This document shows positions 27,301 through 34,407 of a stretch of DNA of 64,000 nucleotides, piece by piece (position 1 is the stretch's first letter; each line of letters begins with the position of its first letter). The notes under the pieces are model-generated. The model searched no databases. It saw nothing but the letters and a program-made list of their open reading frames with translations, and was not told where the DNA came from. The stretch is from Mucilaginibacter sp. cycad4. GTDB taxonomy: Bacteria; Bacteroidota; Bacteroidia; Sphingobacteriales; Sphingobacteriaceae. The translations under genes were made by a program, and so were the position numbers. Location: assembly GCF_034263275.1 (NCBI RefSeq), contig NZ_CP139559.1, positions 6,386,001 to 6,450,000 on the forward strand, given 5' to 3'.

Positions 27301-27646
27301 CCTGATCGTAACCAATGCCGAAACATTAAGGCTCGATTATAAGGACTCGACGAGGGCGGCTATTACCAGCGCGTCTATCAGGTTAAGACCTATCCTCATG
27401 ACCAGTTTGGCTATGATGGCAGGCATGGTCCCCATGGCATCGGGCATGGGCGAAGCCGGCGAGCAAACAGCTCCTTTGGGCCGCGCGGTGATAGGCGGCT
27501 TATTTGCCTCAACATTAGCTGCCCTGTTTATACTACCGCAGGTATTTGCCTGGGTGCAGCAAAAAACCACTTATGATTCACCATCCTTAATGAAGGATGT
27601 AAATGTTAATGGACCTCAACAACAACTTGAAACCTTCAACAGTTAA
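24392..27646 (+). CDS. RND efflux transporter permease with unusual relay residues
   Basis: A 1084-residue inner-membrane pump with twelve membrane helices and two large periplasmic loops. The TM4 motif is GILVDQATVTIEN, so the AcrB pair Asp407-Asp408 becomes Asp400-Gln401. The TM10 motif is VSVANAILIV, so AcrB Lys940 becomes Ala967. The pump therefore keeps only one residue of the classical proton-relay triad. A His-rich loop lies near residues 494-530. FSRF... motifs of drug-type pumps are recognisable, but the substrate cannot be assigned. It sits between the TolC gene and the adaptor gene in one operon. Confidence 0.93.
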   Translation: MSMVTSALKKPVTTVVITFSLLIFAVLSAINIPIDIFPQLNLPTIYVIESYGGMSPQQMEGFFSTRLQDQFLYVNGVKNITSKNIQGLTMLKLSFYESTNMAEAQAQVALQVNRAMKFFPPGALPPQVVRFDASSLPVGQMVLSAPSRSLKEIYDLAATKVRPMFASVPGLSAPPPFGANSRSITVNVDPNKLRSYGITADEVVGALANFNVMSPSGNLRLGNTMFVTTINTLIKQPDQFGDIPVITKNGVPVLVKDIAHVADASDVTVDYALINGKRSVYIPVVKTADASTWSVVQALKSKIPEIQSLLPDDVKISYEFDQSIFVINAVKSLITEGGLGAILTGLMVLLFLGDWRSSLIVVITIPVSILLGVLLLGLFGQTINIMTLSGLALAIGILVDQATVTIENIHQHLEMGKNKAQAIYDACQEISFPLLLILLCILAVFAPSFMMNGVPKAMFLPLSLSIGLTMIVSYIIAQTLVPILSNWLIKAETYQHYEHGKLHAHAGEALDRPEEGQVNHHLQQEQKHPEKNDLFERVKMRFMRIIESWMPRKKLIVPVYLVVVLGLAGACFVFIGKDMMPKLNNGQFQIRIKEPDGTRLERTEGKLKQVLQIIDSTVNHHVAITSGYVGIVPSSYGTSNLYVFNTGTHEAVLQVNLDEDYHINMDDLKDALRKNIASRIPGLRITFEPIDMTEKIMSQGASTPIEIRVAGKDMAQIEGYSNKVLAGLKKISYLRDVQINQPLKFPVVAITLDRLKAAQLGLDIKDIARSVTASTSSSRFTEKNQWLDEKSAYTYQVQVQIPEYVMNTMDELKEIPLVRGQSTPVLGDIASFKVNYVPGEYDRAGPRRFLTVSANIYKKDLGTATAAVQQAIKSAGTPPKGLLAEIKGMSSLLTETLDSLQNGLLFAILVIFLLLAANYQSFKLSLTVLSTVPAVILGSLTALLLTGSTLNLQSYMGMIMSTGVSVANAILIVTNAETLRLDYKDSTRAAITSASIRLRPILMTSLAMMAGMVPMASGMGEAGEQTAPLGRAVIGGLFASTLAALFILPQVFAWVQQKTTYDSPSLMKDVNVNGPQQQLETFNS

Positions 27647-27650
27647 TATT

Positions 27651-28736
27651 ATGAAACTAAAATATATCATACTGCTAAGCAGTATCAGCTTAATGGCCGC
27701 TTGTGCGGGCAGCCAAAAACCGGTGGATCTCACAGCATCCAAATCCACCCAAAAAACAAAGGAATACGAAACCGGCACCGTGGCCGAAAAAGCGTTGTCA
27801 AGCGAGGTCAGGCTGCCGGGGCAGTTGAAACCTTATAACGAGGTGAACCTGTTTCCTAAAATAAATGGTTTCGTAAAAACCGTTTTTGTCGACCGCGGTA
27901 CACTCGTAAAAAAGGGGCAGCTGCTTATCACGCTTGAAGCGCCCGAAATGGAATCTCAACTCCAGGCTGCCGATTCGCGCTATCTGCAGGCCCGCGAAAA
28001 CGCCGTTGCCAGCAAGGAAAAATACCAGCGTTTGAAAGAAGCAGCCAAAGAGCCGGGTTCGGTTTCGCCGCTTGAGCTGGATAACGCACTGGCAAAAATG
28101 AAGGCCGACGAAGCTATGGCCCGTTCGGAAAGCTCCAATGTAGCATCGGTGCGTACCATGCAGGATTATCTTAACATCCGTGCACCGTTTGACGGCATGA
28201 TCATACAGCGTAATGTTTCGCCGGGTGCTTTGGTGGCGCCCGGTAAAGGCACAGACCAGCCCATGCTGATATTGCAGGATACCCGTAAATTACGTTTGGA
28301 AGTATATATCCCTGAAGATTATGTGGACAAGGTTGATCTGAAACAGCATGTTAAATTCGTATTTAACGCCATGCCGGGTACCGAACAAACTGCCAGGATC
28401 AGCCGGTCGGCCAATGCGTTGGGCAGCATGCGTTCTGAAGCTATTGAGATAGATGTGCAAAACCATCAAAACACATTAAAGCCAGGTATGTATGCCGAAG
28501 TGAAAATCCCAATGCTTTCGGGCGCAAAGTCATTGTTAGTGCCAAATAATGCCATTATCCGTTCTACCGAAAGGGAGTATGTAATTGCGGTAAAAGATGG
28601 TAAAGCAGCCTTAACGGATATAAAGGAAGGGTTATCGAGACATGACTCAACCGAGATATTTGGGAACCTGAAGGCCAATGATACTATTCTTAAAAATGCC
28701 AGTGATGAGGTGAAGGAGGGGGCGAATATTAATTGA
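27651..28736 (+). CDS. RND efflux periplasmic adaptor lipoprotein
   Basis: A 361-residue membrane-fusion protein. MKLKYIILLSS at 27651 gives a lipoprotein leader with lipobox MAAC (SLMAACAGS); the longer frame from 27603 overlaps the pump gene and has no leader. The lipoyl half-motifs (NLFPKINGFVKTVFVDRGTLVKKGQLLITLEAPE) surround a helical hairpin (residues 95-160), then IRAPFDGMIIQRNVSPGALV and the beta-barrel domain. It joins pump and TolC duct. It starts four bases after the pump stop. Having the adaptor last rather than first is an uncommon order. Confidence 0.92.
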   Translation: MKLKYIILLSSISLMAACAGSQKPVDLTASKSTQKTKEYETGTVAEKALSSEVRLPGQLKPYNEVNLFPKINGFVKTVFVDRGTLVKKGQLLITLEAPEMESQLQAADSRYLQARENAVASKEKYQRLKEAAKEPGSVSPLELDNALAKMKADEAMARSESSNVASVRTMQDYLNIRAPFDGMIIQRNVSPGALVAPGKGTDQPMLILQDTRKLRLEVYIPEDYVDKVDLKQHVKFVFNAMPGTEQTARISRSANALGSMRSEAIEIDVQNHQNTLKPGMYAEVKIPMLSGAKSLLVPNNAIIRSTEREYVIAVKDGKAALTDIKEGLSRHDSTEIFGNLKANDTILKNASDEVKEGANIN

Positions 28737-28781
28737 CAGCTTAAGGGTAGCTTTTGGAGAAGAGAGAGAGGCATATTTTTT

Positions 28782-28789
28782 TACCTTTG
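28782..28789 (+). promoter_or_regulatory. -7 box TACCTTTG five bases before csaA
   Basis: TACCTTTG matches TAnnTTTG exactly and ends five bases before the ATG at 28795, predicting a leaderless message. A TTG lies at 28754-28756, at a slightly long spacing. Confidence 0.5.
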
Positions 28790-28794
28790 CCCCT

Positions 28795-29130
28795 ATGGAA
28801 ACCATCACCTGGCATGATTTTGAAAAAGTAGAACTGCGCGTAGGTACTGTACTGGAAGCGGCAGATTTTCCCGAAGCCCGTAAGCCGGCCTTTAAAGTGA
28901 GGGTTGATTTTGGTGAGTTCGGCATCCGGTGGTCAAGCGCACAAATCACGAAGCATTATACCAAAGAAGAATTGGTTGGCCGGCAGATTGTAGGCGTGGT
29001 TAACTTTCCTAAAAAGCAGATCGCCAATTTTATGTCGGAGTTTCTGGTTACCGGTTTCGCCGATGAGAACGGAGACATTGTATTAACCGCTGTTGAAAAG
29101 CCTGTGCCAAACGGCAGCAAACTTATTTAA
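28795..29130 (+). CDS. csaA: CsaA-type tRNA-binding protein
   Basis: A 111-residue single-domain OB-fold protein. DFEKVELRVGTVLEAADFPEARKPAFKVRVDFG, SSAQITKHY, VGRQIVGVVNFPKKQIANFMSEFLVTGF and the end PVPNGSKLI match CsaA and the tRNA-binding domain of MetRS and PheRS. CsaA binds tRNA and has been described as an export-related chaperone in Bacillus. It is immediately followed by tadA with no gap. Confidence 0.92.
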   Translation: METITWHDFEKVELRVGTVLEAADFPEARKPAFKVRVDFGEFGIRWSSAQITKHYTKEELVGRQIVGVVNFPKKQIANFMSEFLVTGFADENGDIVLTAVEKPVPNGSKLI

Positions 29131-29604
29131 ATGAGATATATCAGTTTCGAGGATGAGGCCTCTATATCGCCCGATGAATATTTCATGGGCGAAGCACTAA
29201 AAGAAGCCCGTTACGCATTGGAGGAAGATGAAATCCCGATCGGGGCAATCGTGGTTTACAATGGCCGCATTATAGGCAAAGGGCACAATCTTACCGAACG
29301 GCTTAACGATGTATCGGCCCATGCAGAAATGCAGGCCCTTACCGCAGCCGCCAATTTAATTGGGGGTAAATACCTTCAAGGCTGTACGCTGTACGTTACT
29401 ATGGAGCCCTGTGTAATGTGTGCAGGGGCTTCTTACTGGTTCCAGGTAAGCAAGATCGTTTTTGGGGCTTATGATAACAAACTCGGATTCGGCCGCATCA
29501 ACCAAAAAATAACCCATCCCAAAACAGTGATCACCGGCGGTATCCGCGAAGCCGAATGCAGCCAGCTGGTGAAGGATTTTTTTAAAAGTAAGCGGAAGAA
29601 GTAG
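29131..29604 (+). CDS. tadA: tRNA-specific adenosine deaminase-type enzyme
   Basis: A 157-residue zinc deaminase. Active-site residues are clear: AHAEMQAL (zinc His and proton-shuttling Glu, residues 68-75) and MEPCVMCAGA (the two zinc Cys, residues 91-100). TadA converts A34 to inosine in tRNA-Arg; a nucleoside-deaminase role cannot be excluded, but the MEPCVMCAGA context and length favour TadA. The start codon abuts the csaA stop, so both tRNA-related proteins are made together. Confidence 0.88.
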   Translation: MRYISFEDEASISPDEYFMGEALKEARYALEEDEIPIGAIVVYNGRIIGKGHNLTERLNDVSAHAEMQALTAAANLIGGKYLQGCTLYVTMEPCVMCAGASYWFQVSKIVFGAYDNKLGFGRINQKITHPKTVITGGIREAECSQLVKDFFKSKRKK

Positions 29605-29612
29605 GGTAATTG

Positions 29613-29684
29613 ATAGTTCATGGATCATAGTTCATAGCAGAAGGAGTAATACTTGATGGAAAATTGCTATGATCCATGAACTAT
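29613..29684. repeat. Perfect 18-bp inverted repeat, ATAGTTCATGG family, copy 1
   Basis: ATAGTTCATGGATCATAG at 29613-29630 and its exact complement at 29667-29684. Related copies lie at 47168-47283 and 49278-49372, all intergenic. On the plus strand it follows tadA and can act as a 3' hairpin. Confidence 0.75.
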
Positions 29685-29742
29685 TAACTATGACCTAAAG
29701 AAAACATGACAATTATTTAGAACAAAAACTTCAATCAACGCT

Positions 29743-29750
29743 TATATTTG
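29743..29750 (+). promoter_or_regulatory. -7 box TATATTTG upstream of sodA
   Basis: Exact match to TAnnTTTG, 45 bases before the sodA start. No clear -33 TTG is seen. Confidence 0.4.
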
Positions 29751-29795
29751 TTACGTCACAACAAACAGTAAACTTTAAAATAAACAACTAAAATT

Positions 29796-30407
29796 ATGGC
29801 ATTTACCCTACCGGCGTTATCCTACGCTACTGATGCTCTGGAACCGCACATTGATAAACTGACCATGGAAATTCACCATGGCAAACACCACCAGGCTTAT
29901 GTTACCAACTTGAACAAAGCTTTGGAAGGTAAGCCCGAGGCTGAAAGCAATATCGACGATATCATTAAAAATATCTCTAAATTCCCTGCTGCTGTACGTA
30001 ACAATGGCGGTGGCCACTACAACCATACTTTGTTCTGGACTTTGTTATCACCCAACGGCGGCGGCGAACCTACAGGTGCTTTAGCTGATGCTATTAAAAG
30101 CACTTTCGGTTCATTTGCCGATTTCAAAACCAAAGTATCTGAAGCTGGTGCAACCCGTTTTGGTTCTGGCTGGGCATGGTTAATTGTTACTGCCGATAAA
30201 AAATTAGCTGTAACTTCAACCCCTAACCAGGATAACCCATTAATGGATATCGCTGAAGTTAAAGGTACCCCAATTTTAGGTATCGACGTTTGGGAGCATG
30301 CTTACTACCTGAAATACCAAAACCGCCGCCCTGATTACTTAGCGGCTATCTGGAACGTGATCAACTGGAACCACGTTGCCGAGCTTTACGCAAAAGCAAC
30401 TGCTTAA
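29796..30407 (+). CDS. sodA: Superoxide dismutase, Mn-type or cambialistic
   Basis: A 203-residue cytoplasmic enzyme that dismutates superoxide. Metal ligands are in [13 protein letters not shown] (His near 27), [10 protein letters not shown] (His near 76) and [15 protein letters not shown] (Asp and His near 165-169). GGHYNH and the outer-sphere Gln in [10 protein letters not shown] are features of the manganese form rather than the iron form, though Bacteroidota enzymes often accept either metal. There is no signal peptide. It has its own promoter region and a strong terminator. Confidence 0.93.
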   Translation: MAFTLPALSYATDALEPHIDKLTMEIHHGKHHQAYVTNLNKALEGKPEAESNIDDIIKNISKFPAAVRNNGGGHYNHTLFWTLLSPNGGGEPTGALADAIKSTFGSFADFKTKVSEAGATRFGSGWAWLIVTADKKLAVTSTPNQDNPLMDIAEVKGTPILGIDVWEHAYYLKYQNRRPDYLAAIWNVINWNHVAELYAKATA

Positions 30408-30431
30408 TATTATTTAAGCTTATAAATTTGA

Positions 30432-30466
30432 AGCGGCAGGATCTGATGGTCCTGCCGCTTTTTTTA
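30432..30466 (+). terminator. Intrinsic terminator of sodA
   Basis: AGCGGCAGGA and TCCTGCCGCT form a perfect 10-bp stem followed by seven T. A second GC-rich hairpin GCCTCCGC...GCGGAGGC follows at 30479-30508. Confidence 0.93.
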
Positions 30467-30581
30467 TTCCAAAAAACTGCCTCCGCCCGGCCGGAGCCGA
30501 GCGGAGGCTTAAGAGGTATTTATTACGCTCTTATTTTACCTCCTAATTATATACCTCTAACCTATCCCGTCAATAATCTAC

Positions 30582-30589
30582 TAACTTTG
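30582..30589 (+). promoter_or_regulatory. -7 box TAACTTTG before the permease gene
   Basis: Exact TAnnTTTG match 13 bases before the ATG at 30603, giving a very short leader. Confidence 0.45.
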
Positions 30590-30602
30590 TGGACTTTATA
30601 TC

Positions 30603-32063
30603 ATGATCAAAAAGCCCATAGAAACCCTGCTCCGCGAATCAAAGGAGGAAGGGGAACATTCATTAAAACGCTCGCTTGGACCGATTAATCTTATTTTAAT
30701 TGGGATAGGCATCATTATCGGGGCCGGTTTATTTTCGTTAACCGGTATCGCGGCTGGCCAGCATTCAGGGCCTGCGGTAACTATTTCTTTTTTAATTGCT
30801 GCTGTTGGCTGTGCTTTTGCTGCCCTTTGCTATGCCGAGTTTTCGGCCATGATTCCCGTTGCGGGTAGTGCGTATACCTACTCGTACGCTACCATGGGCG
30901 AGCTTTTCGCCTGGATCATAGGCTGGGACCTTGCGCTTGAATATGCCGTAGGTGCGGCAACGGTGGCCATCAGCTGGTCGCAGTACCTTACTAAGTTTTT
31001 ATCCTGGTTTGATCTGTACCTGCCCCCGCAGCTTACGCTTTCGCCGTTTGAAACTGCCAAAACAGCGAATGGTGATATCATTAACGGGATCATTAATTTG
31101 CCTGCCGCCTTAATTGTGATTTTGGTTACCAGCATCATTATCCGGGGTACAAAAGGTTCGGCATTGGTTAATGCTATCATTGTAACCTTAAAAGTTGGGG
31201 TGGTAATTGTATTTATAGCCGTGGGCTGGTCGTTCATTAACCCACAAAACTATCATCCTTACATTCCGCAAAATACAGGTGTTTGGGGTGATTACGGCTG
31301 GTCGGGCATATTGAGAGGCGCAGGGCTGGTGTTTTTTGTGTTTATTGGTTTTGATGCTGTATCAACCGCAGCACAGGAGGCTAAGAACCCGCAACGTAAT
31401 ATGCCCATCGGGATCATAGGTTCGCTGCTGATCTGTACGGTACTCTTTATTGTATTTGCGCACGTAATGACCGGCATGGCTAACTATAAGGAATTTATAG
31501 GTTCGGGTGCTCCGGTTGCCATCGCTATTGAAAAAACGCATTACCAGTGGTTGAGTAAAGCTATTGTACTGGCTATTTTAATAGGTTATACCTCGGTGAT
31601 TTTGGTCGACCTGTTAGGCCAATCACGTGTGTTTTTCTCTATGTCGAAAGATGGTTTGCTGCCGAAGATTTTTTCTGAAGTGCATCCCAAATTTCGCACA
31701 CCATGGAAATCAAATATCATGCTTTGCGCTTTTATAGCCCTCTTTGCTGCCTTTGTACCGATACGCGTGGTTGGAGAAATGACCAGCATTGGTACCCTGC
31801 TTGCATTTGTTATGGTTTGTGCCGGCGTACTCATTTTACGTAAGCAGCAGCCCGATATTCACCGGCCGTTTAAAACACCCCTTGTGCCATTGGTGCCGGT
31901 GTTGGGGATCCTGACCTGTTTTGCCATGATGACATTTTTACCCGGCGATACCTGGCTGCGTTTGGTCATATGGCTTGCAATTGGTTTGGTTATCTACTAT
32001 ACTTACGGCAAAAAGAACAGCGTTATCCGCAGAATGCTTGCGGATAAGCAACAGCGCTACTAA
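30603..32063 (+). CDS. APC-family amino-acid permease (cationic amino acid transporter type)
   Basis: A 486-residue membrane protein with twelve or more hydrophobic helices. The first helix region LILIGIGIIIGAGLFSLTGIAAG is the substrate-binding unwound helix motif of the APC superfamily. AEFSAMIPVAGSAYTYSYATMGELFAWIIGWDLALEY and FFVFIGFDAVSTAAQEAKNPQRNMPIGI are typical of the CAT (YfnA) group. It is expected to import amino acids with protons; specificity is unknown. The reductase gene follows after three bases. Confidence 0.92.
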   Translation: MIKKPIETLLRESKEEGEHSLKRSLGPINLILIGIGIIIGAGLFSLTGIAAGQHSGPAVTISFLIAAVGCAFAALCYAEFSAMIPVAGSAYTYSYATMGELFAWIIGWDLALEYAVGAATVAISWSQYLTKFLSWFDLYLPPQLTLSPFETAKTANGDIINGIINLPAALIVILVTSIIIRGTKGSALVNAIIVTLKVGVVIVFIAVGWSFINPQNYHPYIPQNTGVWGDYGWSGILRGAGLVFFVFIGFDAVSTAAQEAKNPQRNMPIGIIGSLLICTVLFIVFAHVMTGMANYKEFIGSGAPVAIAIEKTHYQWLSKAIVLAILIGYTSVILVDLLGQSRVFFSMSKDGLLPKIFSEVHPKFRTPWKSNIMLCAFIALFAAFVPIRVVGEMTSIGTLLAFVMVCAGVLILRKQQPDIHRPFKTPLVPLVPVLGILTCFAMMTFLPGDTWLRLVIWLAIGLVIYYTYGKKNSVIRRMLADKQQRY

Positions 32064-32066
32064 TAG

Positions 32067-33098
32067 ATGACTGAAGATATTTTAAAACTAAAAGTTGAAC
32101 GCATAAAATGGGAAACTCCTGATACTGCTACATTTTATTTGAGTAGTATTGATGGTAATCTTATCCCGTATATAGCGGGCCAGTTTATTACCCTGATATT
32201 TAATCACAGGCAGGAAGAGATCAGGCGCTCTTATTCGTTAAGTTCATCGCCCGATGAACGGTACCTGGCAATAACTATTAAGCGCATCACTAATGGAGAG
32301 ATCTCACGCTTTATGCTCTCCAAAATAAAAGAAGGCGATGTGTTGAGTGCCCTTGCTCCGGCGGGTCGTTTTACAATCAATAGCTATCAGCAGGAAAAAG
32401 ATATTTTTTTATTTGCCGGTGGAAGTGGCATTACCCCCATTTTTTCGCAATTAAAATATGTGCTTGGCAAGAAAGGTAAAAGCAGGCTGGTACTCATCTA
32501 TAGTAACCAAAATGCTGCTTCCATTTTATTTAAGGACGAGCTGGATAAACTGGCAGCTGATCATCCCGAAAGGTTAACCATTATTCATCTGTTAAGCAGT
32601 GAGGCTAACCGTCTTAATACCGATAAGGTTGAGAAGCTGGTTAAACAGCATACACACTTTAATTTAGCTGATGCTGAATTTTACTTATGCGGCCCGTTTG
32701 CATACATGCGCATGATCCGGTTTGACCTGGTGTATATGGGGATTGATCAGGCAAAAATCCGCCGCGAAAATTTTGTACTTGAAACTGTTGCCGTAACAAG
32801 CGGTCACACCAGTTTTCCACCCAAAAACATCAAAATACAATACCGGGGCGAGCTGCATGATATTGTGGTAGGCGAAAATCAATCCATACTACAAGCTGCT
32901 TTGCAGAACAATATCCCTTTACCTTATAGCTGCCGTGGTGGTGTATGCTCAACCTGTATGATGAAATGTACCGGCGGTAAAGTTGAAATGGTAAAGAATG
33001 ATGTGCTTACCGATGCTGATCTTGCCCAGGGCTGGATCCTGACCTGTACCGGGCACCCGTTGGATGATGGGGTGGTGGTAAGCCCCCCGGCCCCCTAA
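32067..33098 (+). CDS. Ferredoxin-type flavin oxidoreductase (PaaE-like)
   Basis: A 343-residue electron-transfer protein. Residues 1-105 form the FAD domain (IRRSYSLSSSPDERYLAITIKR). Residues 110-230 bind NAD(P)H (FAGGSGITPIFSQLKYVL, YLCGPFAYM). The C-terminal plant-type 2Fe-2S domain (255-343) has SCRGGVCSTC and a fourth Cys in WILTCTGHP. It passes electrons from NAD(P)H to an oxygenase or other partner, which is not encoded nearby. The last residues, SPPAP, come from a palindromic repeat and differ from the acidic tail usual in this family. Co-transcribed with the permease. Confidence 0.9.
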   Translation: MTEDILKLKVERIKWETPDTATFYLSSIDGNLIPYIAGQFITLIFNHRQEEIRRSYSLSSSPDERYLAITIKRITNGEISRFMLSKIKEGDVLSALAPAGRFTINSYQQEKDIFLFAGGSGITPIFSQLKYVLGKKGKSRLVLIYSNQNAASILFKDELDKLAADHPERLTIIHLLSSEANRLNTDKVEKLVKQHTHFNLADAEFYLCGPFAYMRMIRFDLVYMGIDQAKIRRENFVLETVAVTSGHTSFPPKNIKIQYRGELHDIVVGENQSILQAALQNNIPLPYSCRGGVCSTCMMKCTGGKVEMVKNDVLTDADLAQGWILTCTGHPLDDGVVVSPPAP

Positions 33099-33223
33099 AG
33101 GGGGAGTTTTGCGGATTTCTCTTAAAGCGTCATTGCTGGGTACGAAGCAATCCCCTGACTTTACAGAGCCAACCTGTACAGCCGCTCTGCTATTTGGGGA
33201 TTGCTTCGTACCCAGCAATGACG
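33081..33223. repeat. Two adjacent palindromes downstream of the reductase gene
   Basis: CCCCCTAAAGGGGG at 33091-33104 contains the reductase stop codon. Then a perfect 28-base inverted repeat follows: 33128-33155 (starting CGTCATTGCTGGGTACGAAG) and its complement 33196-33223. The two lie between convergent genes and can form strong hairpins on both strands, so they may serve as terminators. Confidence 0.8.
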
Positions 33224-33237
33224 TGTGAAAGAGGAAG

Positions 33238-34404
33238 CTACTTAGCCGGTAAATGCTGCCTTACCGTGCGCCGGTGCACTACCGATTTTACCTTTTTTGA
33301 TTTGGATTTTTTGCGTTTACCCAGCCAGATGATAAAGCCGGTGACGGGTAAACTGGCGCAAATGAGGCTGGCCAGAAAAGCGATGATCTTGCCTGGTAAA
33401 CCCAAAATCTGCCCTACGTGAATATCATAGTTCATGTTATTCATTTTCATACCGGCACTTTTTTGCTCATGCGCGGTACGGTTCAATAATTTGCCTGTGT
33501 ATTTATCAAAGGAATAGCTATCACTTTTATAGTAGTGCAGGGCTTGCGCGTATGCGGTTACACCTATGGCACCGGCTTTAGCAGCATCGTCATAAATCAA
33601 AAACATTTCGGCTTTTGGCGAACTTGCTTTTGCTGCTAAATATGCTTTGTTGATAACCTGCGTAGTATCCATCTTGCCGTTCAACAACGAATCAGACTTG
33701 AAAACTACTTTTTCTTCGGGATGGGCTTTGCCCAAATTAGCAGCATAGTAAATGCCTTCACGCATCCAGTCAAAAGAGATTGACAGACCTGTTATGGCTA
33801 ATATGATAGCTACACTGGTGGCATAAAAGCCCAAAACATTATGCAAATCGTAATTTACCCTGCGCCAGCGGCCGTTCCATTTAATAGTGAAGCTGCGTTT
33901 ACGGTCGCTTTTACGTTTAGGCCACCAGAGTATAATGCCGGTAATCATCAGCACCACAAAAACAATTACCGAAATACCTACCACCATACTGCCTATGTTG
34001 GCGGGTAATAGCAGGTACAAGTGAATGTATTCAACAATGACGAAGAAATTTGAAGTTGGGCTTTCTGTATGAGTGATCTTGCCAGTATATGGGTTTTGGT
34101 AAACAAAAAGGAGACCTTCTTTTTTATCGGTTACCAATACACCGGCGGGGCGACCGATACCGTAATAGTAAACATAACTGGCGGTAGCGCCTTTGCGGCC
34201 TTTCAGCGCTTCGGCTTTAAGGATTGAAGGTGCTATATATGGCTTGTTTTGTATTTCGACTTTACGGTAGCCATGTACGGCATCCTGGATCTCGTCCTGG
34301 AAGCAAAAGATACAACCGGTGATACTCACTATAAACACCACAAGCCCGGATATAAATCCGAGCCAGCGATGTATGAATAGGAGTGTTTTTTTAAAAGGTG
34401 TCAT
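33238..34404 (-). CDS. PepSY-associated inner-membrane protein (PiuB-like)
   Basis: A 388-residue protein with four membrane helices: near residues 12-32 (LFIHRWLGFISGLVVFIVSITG), 140-165, 195-215 and 350-372. LHNVLGFYATSVAIILAITGLSISFDWM is the PepSY-associated TM signature, and His residues near helices 1 and 3 may bind haem or metal. Family members accompany siderophore receptors and are thought to help ferric-siderophore reduction in the periplasm. It lies three bases after the TonB receptor gene, so the two form an iron-uptake operon. Confidence 0.9.
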   Translation of the reverse strand: MTPFKKTLLFIHRWLGFISGLVVFIVSITGCIFCFQDEIQDAVHGYRKVEIQNKPYIAPSILKAEALKGRKGATASYVYYYGIGRPAGVLVTDKKEGLLFVYQNPYTGKITHTESPTSNFFVIVEYIHLYLLLPANIGSMVVGISVIVFVVLMITGIILWWPKRKSDRKRSFTIKWNGRWRRVNYDLHNVLGFYATSVAIILAITGLSISFDWMREGIYYAANLGKAHPEEKVVFKSDSLLNGKMDTTQVINKAYLAAKASSPKAEMFLIYDDAAKAGAIGVTAYAQALHYYKSDSYSFDKYTGKLLNRTAHEQKSAGMKMNNMNYDIHVGQILGLPGKIIAFLASLICASLPVTGFIIWLGKRKKSKSKKVKSVVHRRTVRQHLPAK

Positions 34405-34407
34405 TCA

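Noticed and set aside
27603-27650. Longer start for the adaptor gene overlapping the pump gene
   Set aside because: The lipoprotein leader begins at 27651; the extra residues have no export signal.
30428-30688. 86-codon open frame between sodA and the permease gene
   Set aside because: It runs through the sodA terminator and a GC-rich hairpin and into the permease gene in another frame; no sensible protein.
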